Shown in pieces: positions 52,493 to 63,700 of a stretch of 64,000 nucleotides of DNA. This DNA comes from Labilibaculum antarcticum (GTDB taxonomy: Bacteria; Bacteroidota; Bacteroidia; Bacteroidales; Marinifilaceae): assembly GCF_002356295.1 (NCBI RefSeq), contig NZ_AP018042.1, forward strand, positions 4,496,361 through 4,560,360, in the 5' to 3' direction. How positions within the stretch are numbered: position 1 is the first letter of the stretch; each line of letters opens with the position of its first letter. The position numbers were made by a program, and so were the translations under genes. Under the pieces are notes generated by a model, which made no database searches, was not told the DNA's origin, and saw only the letters and a list, made by a program, of their open reading frames with translations.

Positions 52493-52523
52493 TTTGTTTT
52501 CCAAGCGGACTTTAGTATTTTTG
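52493..52523 (+). promoter_or_regulatory. Promoter of the LysM protein gene
   Basis: TTTG (52493-52496) and TATTTTTG (52516-52523) are 19 bp apart, a good -33/-7 match for Bacteroidota, 46 bp upstream of the ATG. Confidence 0.65.
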
Positions 52524-52569
52524 TTGGTCATTACATGTTAACTATAAATGTTTGAAATACAGATAATTA

Positions 52570-54510
52570 ATGAATTATTTTTTCCGAAGTATTCTTCTGA
52601 TATGTCTCATCCTTGGGGCTGTTAATTTTGCGGAAGCTCAATCTAGAACAGTTGAATTATCTAATAATAAGGTTGTTGTAGGTGGACAGACCTGTTTTTT
52701 ACATGTTGTTAAGGAGAAGCAGACCTTGTTCTCAATTAGCAGAGCATATGGTGTTGACCTTGCTGTTATTTTGCAAGTGAATCGAAAAACGGACGTAACT
52801 GTTAATATTGGAGAGGTTTTAAGAATTCCTGTTGTAGATGCAGAAACTGTTCTTCCTTCTGTCTTAGTGAAAAAGGAGGATGATAAATTCTTTTATCATA
52901 TTATTAAGAAAGGAGATACATTATTTTCTTTGTATAGAAAATATGGTGTTGATGTTGAAGTGATCAGGTCCTCAAATCCTGATATGGGACCTAATCTAAG
53001 CTTGGGATCGATTGTTAAAGTACCTAAAATTAAAAAGGAGGTGCAGGTTAATTTTACACCAAAGCACGATAAGTATTATTACTATTACGTAATAAAGCAA
53101 GGGGATACTGAATCTGCTATTTCCCGAAAGTTTTTTATGAAGTTGCGAAAATTCAGAAAGTTAAATCCAAAGGTGAAAAGAACGACTCTGAAAATTGGTG
53201 ATTGGGTTCGAATTCCCAGGTATTTAGTTCCACCAGAATATTTTGTAGAGAAAGGGGCTCCAAAAGATACAATTTTGGAAGTGCAGCAAGTTGTTGATTC
53301 TGTTGTTTCAGAAGTGATTTTGAAACCTAGGATTCAAAATAAGATAAGAATTGCCTTATTTTTGCCTCTTTATTTAAATGCAAATGATTCCATAAATAGG
53401 AATGTTTTCTATAAGGATACTATTGAGATTATTACAGAGCTAGAACCTAGGGTTTTATACAGTAGATCGCATGATTTTATTCGTTTCTATCAAGGTGTTC
53501 TTTTGGCTGTTGATTCTCTTCAAAAAGATGGATTATCAGTAGATCTTCATGTTTTTGATACCGAAAAAAATCCCGAGCGACTTCAACGAATTCTTGCCGG
53601 ATTGCAGTATACTGATTTAGATTTCATTATTGGACCGGTGTATCAAAATACATTTTCTGTTGTTGCTGATTTTGCTCAAAGAAGAAGAATACCTATTATT
53701 TCTCCTCTTTCTCCGAAGAATTCAGAGTTGCAAACAAATCCATTTGTAATTCAAATAAATACTTCTGTGAAGTCAATTTGTGGGAAAATATCAGATTTTG
53801 TTTCTTACGATTTGGATACGAGGAATTTGATTGTGGTTCATCCTGATCGCTATGAGCATTTGAATGAATTTCAACTGGTGACAGACATTGAGCGGAATTT
53901 GTTTGAAAAAGGAAAATACTGGGAAAATGATGATATGACCTATAAAAAGATCTCATTTGATGAATATGGTCTTTTTGGTATTGAGAGGATGTTAAGTGAT
54001 ACAGTTGAAAATGTCATTATTATTCCATCTACCTTGCAACCTTATGTTGAAAATATAATTTCGAATTTAAATATTTTAAGTCAACGATTCGATATTCGTC
54101 TAATTGGTTTTCCTGTGTGGCAACGATTTAATAGTTTAGATGCTGAAATTTTTTATAATTTAAATTTAAGTGTGATAACTCCTTATAATATAGATTATAA
54201 GGAAGTTAAGATTGATTCTTTTGTTTCTGATTTTAGAGATAAATTCAAATGTGAGCCAAATGATTTTAGCTTTAGAGCATTTGATCTTTGTCGATATTTT
54301 TCAAAGGCTGTTAGCAGTTTTGGGCGTGCTTTCCCTGGTCACTTAAATAAAATGAACGTGGATTTATTACAATCTAATTACCATTTTAAAAGAGTAAATG
54401 CATTTGGAGGATTGGAAAATCAAGGCATTCAAGTTGTAAATTATTCCAGAGATTTTAGAATAAGACATTACATTCCAAAATCTCAAAAATCTTTAGGACT
54501 TTCAGAATAA
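52570..54510 (+). CDS. LysM-domain protein with periplasmic binding-protein-like C-terminus
   Basis: This 646-residue exported protein has a signal peptide (residues 1-23, ending NFAEAQ) and three LysM domains (about 42-88, 110-155, 168-215; FLHVVKEKQTLFSISRAYG, YHIIKKGDTLFSLYRKYG, YYVIKQGDTESAISRKF) that bind peptidoglycan. From about residue 255 (IRIALFLPLYLN) a type I periplasmic binding-protein fold follows with DFIIGPVYQNTFSVVADFA and LIGFPVWQRFNSLDAE. The combination recalls LpoA-like or amino-acid receptor domains tied to the cell wall. Ligand unknown. Monocistronic. Confidence 0.85.
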   Translation: MNYFFRSILLICLILGAVNFAEAQSRTVELSNNKVVVGGQTCFLHVVKEKQTLFSISRAYGVDLAVILQVNRKTDVTVNIGEVLRIPVVDAETVLPSVLVKKEDDKFFYHIIKKGDTLFSLYRKYGVDVEVIRSSNPDMGPNLSLGSIVKVPKIKKEVQVNFTPKHDKYYYYYVIKQGDTESAISRKFFMKLRKFRKLNPKVKRTTLKIGDWVRIPRYLVPPEYFVEKGAPKDTILEVQQVVDSVVSEVILKPRIQNKIRIALFLPLYLNANDSINRNVFYKDTIEIITELEPRVLYSRSHDFIRFYQGVLLAVDSLQKDGLSVDLHVFDTEKNPERLQRILAGLQYTDLDFIIGPVYQNTFSVVADFAQRRRIPIISPLSPKNSELQTNPFVIQINTSVKSICGKISDFVSYDLDTRNLIVVHPDRYEHLNEFQLVTDIERNLFEKGKYWENDDMTYKKISFDEYGLFGIERMLSDTVENVIIIPSTLQPYVENIISNLNILSQRFDIRLIGFPVWQRFNSLDAEIFYNLNLSVITPYNIDYKEVKIDSFVSDFRDKFKCEPNDFSFRAFDLCRYFSKAVSSFGRAFPGHLNKMNVDLLQSNYHFKRVNAFGGLENQGIQVVNYSRDFRIRHYIPKSQKSLGLSE

Positions 54511-54533
54511 AGGACTTTAAAATTTAAAGTAGT

Positions 54534-54564
54534 AGCCGAATCTTATCGATTCGGCTTTTTTTTT
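54534..54564 (+). terminator. Terminator of the LysM protein gene
   Basis: AGCCGAATC (54534-54542), loop TTATC, GATTCGGCT (54548-54556) and a run of T to 54564. A perfect 9-bp stem 24 bp after the stop codon. Confidence 0.9.
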
Positions 54565-54785
54565 ATCCGAATATGGAGAATTCATCCAATATAGGATGTC
54601 ATTTTTTGATTGGGATGAAACTCTGATTTTTATTGAGTTTTTTTAAACCTTTTAATTTTTTATCCGTTATCGTATAAATGCAAAAATAAATGATTTTACA
54701 GTAGCATCCAGATAATGAGCGTTCTATGTTTCGTGGTATAGCCTTTGGTAATGACTAAGTGTTAGTTATCTAAAGTCCTGTAATT

Positions 54786-57700
54786 ATGAAAAAATATCTA
54801 CTCTTGGGATGCCTCTGGGTTATCTCTACTATTTTCGTACACGCTCAAGTTCCTGCAGATATTACTGCAGCTCCTTCCGCAACAGTCGATGCTCCTTTTG
54901 AAATATCCTTTACGGATAATTCTGCATGGCGATTAGCAGTCTCACAAATCTCATATGGTGATGATATTCTTCCGGCTAAAGCGTATGATTTATCCGTTGC
55001 TGATAAGATATTATTTTATCCAGATTCAAGTGAATTCTTACAAAATGATACAACTCTGGTAATTACAATTACTTCCACTAATACGCCTGGTGTTGATGGT
55101 ACTGTATCTCAGATTATTGGGCATGGTATTGCTGCGAATATTATAATGGTTACTCAGCCAACAGATCCGGGTTCAAACGGAGGGTTATTAGGAACACAGC
55201 CTGTTGTGAAATTGCAGGATAAGTATAATAATGAATGTACCGGAGGCGTTGCAAATCAGGTGACTGCAGCGGCAGATGCGTCTGGAGATTGGACTCTGGG
55301 AGGTACAGGTACTACTGTTACTTCGGTAGGAGGAACTGTTACATTTGCCGGACTTACGGGAAGCAGTGATTTGGTTGTTAATGGAGCATATTTAGTTTTT
55401 TCATCTGGCTCTTTGCCAACACTCAATTCTGATCCATTTGATATTCCTGTGAATACTCCACCAACACTTACTGCGGCAACAGGAGCTACAGTTGATGCTA
55501 GTTTTATTTTGGAATATATTGATGATGCCACATGGGAAACAACTTTTACTTCTGTTACATACGACGGTGTGGAATTGCTTTTAGGTACTGATTACACTAT
55601 TGATACAGGTGCAGATGAAATTACATTAATTCCGTCGGGTGGAAATTCTATCTTACAAGTTCCACATACAGATCCGGGAGATCTTAGCTTGGAAATTATT
55701 GTTTCAGGATATGCTAATGCAAGTGTTGATCAAATTATCGGTCATGGCATAGCTGCGAATATTATAATGGTTACTCAGCCAACAGATCCGGGTTCAAACG
55801 GAGGCTTATTAGGAACACAGCCTGTTGTTAAATTGCAGGATAAGTATAGTAATGACTGTATTGGTGATGAAGCAACCCAGGTAACTGTCGCTGCAGATGT
55901 ATCTGGAGCTTGGACTCTGGGAGGTACAGGTACTACCGTTACTTCGGTAGGAGGAACTGTTACATTTGCCGGACTTACGGGAAGCAGTGATTTGGTTGTT
56001 AATGGAGCATATTTAGTTTTTTCATCTGGCATCTTACCAACGCTCAATTCTGATCCATTCAATATTCCTGTAAATTTACCACCTGGTTTAATAGCCGCAT
56101 CGGGAGCTACAGTGGATAGTCCTTTCGAAATTTCTTATTCTCCAGATGATATTTTTTGGGAAGCAAATATTGATTCAATACAATTTGATGGAGTTTTAAT
56201 TCCTCAAGAGACTTATACGGTAAATTCGACCCAAAACAAGGTCATATTCGATGCTTCTGCATTAGATTCAGAAATAAGGACTGCTAAGACAGGAGATATT
56301 GAGATATTTGTTTCGCAATATGACAAAGCCTTAATATCTCAGACAATTGGACATGGAGCAGCTAATAATTTAGTAGTAGCTACAGAGCCTGTTGCACCTG
56401 CTAATAATGGAGATTCATTTCAAACTCAGCCTGTCGTTAATGTTCGGGATCAGTACAATAACCTTTGTGCCGGCAATAGTACAGTATCAATTTCCGCTGA
56501 AGAAAACGATCCTGCATCCTGGGATTTGCAAGGAACATTATCAGGAACAGTTGCATCAGGAATTTTGACTTATTCTGATTTAACAGCATCAAGTACTCAA
56601 ATTGTAAATGGCGCTTTTATCTCTTTCTCCGCATCTGGATTGACGGGAGTGAATTCTACAACTTTTAATTTGGCTTTGAATACACCTCCTGGTCTTACTG
56701 CTGCTAGTGTAGCCACTGTTGATGCTCCGTTTATAGTTACTTTTTCTGATTCCCAATCCTGGCAAAGTAAAATATCAAGTATAACTTATAACGGCAATAC
56801 TGTAGATGGAGTTGCTTACGATACAAGTATAGGTAATCGAATTACTTTTGATCCTTCTCAATCAACAGCTTTACAAACTTCAGGAACTGCTGATTTTGTT
56901 ATCTTTTCTGATGGATTCAATAGTACAGTACCATTAACACAGATTATTGGACATGGAGCTGCAAATCAATTGGCAATAACAACAGAGCCAGGCACTCCTT
57001 CCATAAATGGGGGGAATTTAAATCCTCAGCCAGCCATTGAGATTAGGGATCAGTACTCTAATTTTTGTTCGACAGATGGAAATAGAACAATTACTGCAGC
57101 AAAGGCAGATGCCGGAAGTTGGACTCTTGGAGGTACACCTGATCAGAATGCGAATTTAGGAGTATTGACTTTCTCTGGTTTAACGGCAAGTAGTGCATTG
57201 GAAGTTACTGGTGCAAGTATTGAATTCACTTCTCCGGGAATCACTCCAATTACATCTTCTGATTTTAGTTTAGGCTTAAACGATGCGCCATCTGATATAA
57301 CTGCAGCAGGTAGTGTTACAGTTGATAATCCTTTCACTATTACTTTTACAGATGAAAATGACTGGCAATCTAATATTAATGGTATCACTTATAGCGGGAC
57401 TACAGTAGATAATGCCGCCTATAATACAGCAACAAGCGGAGAAATAACTTTTACGCCATCTTTATCTTCAGCATTACAGACATCTGGAACTGCTGATTTT
57501 GTTATTTCTGCTGATGGATTTAATAATAGTTCTCCTATTTCGCAAGTCATTGGTCACGGTTCGGCTAAAGCTATTGTAATGGTAACTGAACCAAGTGGAC
57601 CAAGTGTAAATGGAGGTCAGCTTCAGAATCAGCCAGTTGTAAAGCTGCAGGATCAATATGATAATGACTGTACATCTGATAATTCTACGTCAGTAACAGT

Positions 57701-60700
57701 TGCTAAGGGTGATACGGGTAATTGGACCTTAGGAGGTGATGCAACGGTAAGTGTTAGTTCAGGAACTCTTTCCTATACTAACTTAACAGCTAGTAGTAAT
57801 GAAACTATTTCAAGTGCATTTCTATCCTTTATTAGCACGGGCTTAACAAGTGTAAATTCATCTACTTTTAGTATTGGTTTAAATGATCCGCCATCAGATT
57901 TGGCAGAGGATGGTAATGCTGATGTTGATTCTGATTTTACAGTTACATTTACCGATATTGATGGATGGCAATCTAAAATAAGTGCTGTTACATATAATGG
58001 TCTTACTGTTGATGCGGTGGCCTACGATATTACCACTCCGGGAGAAATTGTGTTTACTCCTTCTTCATCAACAGCACTTCAAACAGCAGGAACTGCAAAT
58101 CTTATTATTTCTGCAAACGGATTTAGTAATGCAACACTATCTCAGACTATATCTCACGGTGCAGTTAATAAATTGGCAATAAATACTCAGCCGGGAGCTC
58201 CTTCTGCTAATGGTGGAGATTTAAATCCACAACCTGTAATTGAAATTCTGGATCAATACGATAATCTTTGTACATCCGATGGGAGCAGGGTAATTTCTGC
58301 GGCAAAAGGGGATGCTGGAAATTGGATTTTGGGAGGTGCTTTAAATCAAAATGCAAATTCAGGAACTCATACTTTTGCGGATCTTACAGCCAGTAGTAAT
58401 GAGAATATAACGGGAGCAAATATTAGTTTCTCATCAACCGGATTAACAGGAATAACTTCTTCTGATTTTAGCCTTGGCTTAAATACAGCACCAAATCTTA
58501 CTGCATCATCAGGAACTACAGTAGATGGGATTTTTGAAATATCCTATGATGATAATGTAGATTGGGAATCTGATATCGACAGTATATCTTTTGATGGAAA
58601 TATAATTTCTCCAGGAGCTTATAGTGTGAATTCAACAAGTAATAAAATAACATTCAATCCATCGGTGGATGCTGTCCTTCAAATGGCAAAAACGGCTGAT
58701 ATTGTAGTATTTGTAGACGGTTATGATAATGCAACTGTCTCCCAGACTTTAGGTCATGGCGTGGCAACTAAACTGGTTATGGACACAGAGCCTGTACCAT
58801 CTGGTGTGAATGGAAATTCTTTTACCACGCAGCCTGTTGTTGCTATTCAGGATCAATACGATAATACATGTACAACGAATAGTGCAATTTCAATTACTGC
58901 AGCTGGAAATGATCCTGTTAATTGGACTTTGGGAGGAACTCTGGTGAATGCTGTTGCTTCAGGTATCTTGACCTATACTGATTTAACTGCAAGTAGTGAT
59001 GCTTTAGTTGCGGGAGCTTTTATATCTTTTACAGCATCAGGATTAACAGGTGTGGGTTCGACAACATTTGATCTAGGGCTAAATTCAGCTCCTGCATTAA
59101 CAGCCACTTCAGGCGTGACCGTTGATGGAGTATTTACGGTAACTTTTGTTGATGAAAACAGTTGGCAAAGTAAAGTTAGTAGTATTGGCTATGGTGGTGT
59201 TGAGATTGATGCTTCGGCTTACAATACACTAACGAGTGGTCAAATCACTTTTGATCCATCTCTTTCAACCACTTTGCAAACTGCTGGAACAGAAGATTTT
59301 ATTTTTGTTGCTGCAGGATTCTCAAATGCAACTTTATCACAAACGATTGGTCATGGTGTGCCAGCGTCAATTAAAGTGAATGTTGAACCAACAGCGCCAA
59401 CAAGTAATGGTAGTTTATTGGTACAACAACCAATTGTTATAAGTCAGGATCAATATTTAAATCCCTGCACTTCTGATAATGCAACAGCAATATCTGTTGT
59501 AAAGGGGGATGCCGGATCCTGGTCATTGGGCGGTTCACCCGATCATACTTTAGGGGGAGGATCGTTCACATACACTGATTTGTCTGCTACGAGTGATGCA
59601 CCGGTTATTGGCGCTTATTTAACATTTTCATCGGGTAGTTTCCCGACTGTTAATTCTGCAACTTTTGATATTCCTGTAAACGTTTCACCTAGTCTTTCTC
59701 CAGCAATTAATGCAACAGTTGATGGAGAGTTTCAAATTGTTTTTGCGGATAATGCTGCCTGGAGGGGAAGTATATCCGATATTACAGTTGATGGCAATTC
59801 TATTCCGGCAGCAGCTTATGACGCCACTATTGCTACTCGAATTATTTTCAAACCTGTTCAATCAAATTTTTTACAAACTGCAGGTACAAAGGAAATTATT
59901 ATAATCTCCAGTGGCTACGAAAATGATACTTTAAACCAGGAACTTGGACATGGAATTGCCAATGAGCTTTTTATCTTTACTCAACCAGTTGGTCCTTCGA
60001 GTAATGGTGGTCAGCTTGCTACACAACCAGTAGTTCATTTACGAGATCAATACGCAAATATTTGTACTACGGATAATACAAGTACTATTTCGGAAACAAC
60101 AAGTGGCGGAACATGGGCGTTGGGCGGAATAACTGGACTAACTGCCAGTTCAGGTGTATTCACTTATGCCGATTTAACGGCAAATAGTAGTGCGGAATTG
60201 ACTACAGCCAGCATTACTTTTTCATCAGTTGCTTTAACAGATGTTGTATCTACGGCGTTTACAATTCCCTCTTTGGATGCATCACCAACACTGCTAGCTT
60301 CTTCAACAGCAACAGTAGATGCAAGTTTCGAGATAACCTTTGGTGCAAACGCCACTTGGCAACTTGCCATTGATTCGATAAGCTATGATGGAAATTTAAT
60401 TGATGCGACTGCCTATAATATTACTCAATCAGGAAAAATAATATTTGATCCTTCTTTGGATACTGATTTACAAGTAGCAGGAACAAAAGATTTGATTGTT
60501 TATGCTTTGGGGTATAATGATGCAAGTGTGTCACAACAAATAAAGCATGGTGTGGCTACCGATATGGTAATTGTTTTGCAGCCATCGGCTCCGGTGGAGA
60601 ATGGGGCATTATTAGCTAATCAACCTGTTGTAACGCTTCGAGATCAGTATGCTAATGATTGTACGAGTGAAAATACAATTGAAATAACTGGAGCAAAAGG

Positions 60701-63700
60701 AGATGCTAATGTTTGGACATTAGGAGGAACATTGGTGAAAAAAGTTACTAATGGTTCTGCTAGTTTTACTGATTTAACAGCATCTAGTGGTGTCGCAATA
60801 ACTGATGCTTTTGTTGCATTTTCAAGTGTAGGTTTAACAACGGTTAATTCAAATACTTTTGACATTCCAGACTTAGCAGCATCACCAGTATTAACTGCTG
60901 CAAGTGGTGTGACGGTTGATTCAAATTTTGATATCACTTTCGTGGATAATCCTGCTTGGAGAAGTCAAGTTACAGAAATCAGATATGGAAACGAAGTGCT
61001 GCCTGTTGGAGCATACGATACTTCTATTGAAGGAATAATAACTTTTAAACCTATTGAATCACCTGTTTTACAAACGGTGGCTAGCAAATATATTTATATC
61101 ACGTCTACCTCATTCCTGAAAGATTCTGTTCTGCAGGCAATTGGGCATGGTGCAGCCACATCTATTGTTATAACAACTGAACCGCAACAACCGGCAAGCA
61201 ATGCGGGTTTACTACAAACACAACCAGGTGTTAAAATACAAGATCAATATTCAAATGATTGTACAACAAATAGTGTACAAACTATCAATGCAAATGCAAC
61301 AGGAGGAAGCTGGGTAGTAGAGGGAACTACTTCGTTAATGGTAACTAATGGGATTGTTGATTTTACCGATCTGACCGCCAGAAGTACGGATTTGGTAATT
61401 GATGCAACAATCACTTTTTCTGGCACAGGACTAACAAGCCAGGAGTCGGCGACATTTATTATCCCAGCACCTCTTATTGCTCCATTTCTTATTGCCTCAA
61501 CGACTGCAACTGTTGATTCATTGTTTGATGTTACATTCTCAGAAAATGCCGGTTGGCAGGGAGAAATTGATTCAATTTCTTACGGAGGAAACCTATTTTC
61601 TTCTGATGTATATGACAAAAGTCAAGGAGGGAAAATTGTTTTTGATCCATCGAAAAGTACTGAATTACAAGTAGTCGGTACGAAAGAAATTTTAGTCTAT
61701 TCCAGAGGATATCAAAATGCAGCGGTCAATCAGGAAATTAAACATGGTATTCCAGATACTATTTTTATTGACAGGCAACCTACAGCACCATTGGTGAATG
61801 GTGGTTCTTTGGATACGCAACCAAGGGTATCAGTGCGCGATCAGTACAATAATAGTTGTGGGAGTAATGATACTTTTGAGATTACTGCCACCAATGGAGA
61901 TGCTCAGGCATGGACTTTGGGTGGAAGCGTAACTCAATCTGTTATATCAGGAGTGCTTACTTACAGTGATTTAATTGCTTCAAGTGAAACGGCTATAACG
62001 GGTGCTTTTATAACATTTTCAGGAGCAGGACTCACTTCAGTGAATTCTGATCCATTCGACATTGTTGAATTGTTAAATCCTCCAAATATCAATCCTGCAT
62101 TTCAGGTTACAGTTGATGCGGATTTTTCACTAAGCTTTTTTGCAATTGATGATACTTGGAGAAATAGTGTAACGACAATTACTTATGAAGGAGATACCCT
62201 TCCTGCATCAGCTTACAGCATAGGTACAGAATCAATTGTTTTTCATATTTCGCAAGAGGTGTTGCTGCAAAAGGCAGGAACATTCAATATTGTAATCTAT
62301 TCAACAGGTTATAGTAATGTACTGATAGAACAAGAAGTTGGGCATGGAGCAATCGCGAGTATGGAAATAACTCAACAGCCATTGGCTCCGTTAACAAATG
62401 GGGATGTTCTTGAGCAACAACCTATTCTTCGTTTTTTAGATCAGTATGCAAATGAATGTACCTCTGAAATTCAAGAAAGTATTATTGTTTCAAGAAATGA
62501 TACCGGAGATTGGAGTTTGGCGGGAACTGTTGAGCAAATCGCAACGAATGGAATAGTAACATTCACCGACTTGTCGGCATATAGTTCAGGTCCTGTAACA
62601 GATGCCGAATTGCAATTTAGCTCTACAGATTTGACTTCTGTTGTTTCAACTTCATTTACTATTCCGGATGTTAGTAGTGCTCCGGTTTTAAATGCTGCGA
62701 TTGATGTTACTGTAGATAATCCTTTCAAAATTACTTTTACAGAGGATTCTGTGTGGAGGAGTCGCATTAATGTTGTGACTGTTAACGATAGTGTTTTGGG
62801 TGCAGCAAGTTACAATACAAGTCAAGTTGGTGAGCTGGAGTTGATTCCTTCTGAATCTGAATTTCTGCAAAAAAATGGGTCGTTCCAGATTATCGTGCAG
62901 TCTCGGGGTTTTGCTCACGATACAGTTCAGCAAAATATCAATCACGGTTTAGCCGATAGTTTGCTGATCACAAGTCAGCCATTGGATCCGGAGAATAACG
63001 GTGAATTATTAGCTCAGCAACCTGTTTTAAAATTAAGTGATCAATATTTAAATGATTGTACCGGAGATAATCTTACGCAAGTAAGTGTAGTGAAATATGA
63101 TCAGAATGTCTGGACTTTGGGAGGAACTCTGCAAGCTCAGTCTGTTAGTGGCGTAGTTAGTTTTACTGATTTAATGGCCACAAGTGAAATTGCAATCGAC
63201 TCGGCTTACCTGCAATTTTCCTTTGATAAGGACACGGTGATATCTGCTTTGTTTACGATTCCAGTTCCAATTATTGAGTTGACTGCCGCGTTGGATGTTA
63301 CTGTGGATAATGAATTCACAATACAGGCAAGTGACAATGCCAGTTGGAGGGATTCTATCTCTGCAATTTCATTTGCCGGCGAAACTTTAGTCGATACTTC
63401 TTATCTGATTGAAGCCGGAGGTATTACTTTTTATCCCGATAGGGATTCGATACTTCAGATTGCAAGAACAGATACATTAATTGTAATTGCCAATGGATAT
63501 GCGAATGCAATTGTTGAACAATCTATAAAGCATGGTGTTGCAACAGATATGGTGATTGTTGATCAACCAATTGGTCCGGAAAATAATGGAGATACACTGG
63601 CACAACAACCTAAATTGCAATTGAAGGATCAATATGAAAATGATTGTGAAAATGATAATGCCACTCAAATTTTAACTTCGAAATATTCTGACGGTTCGGA

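Noticed and set aside
55256-63668. Minus-strand and other-frame frames over the giant gene
   Set aside because: They recur at the module period as shadows of the plus-strand repeats.
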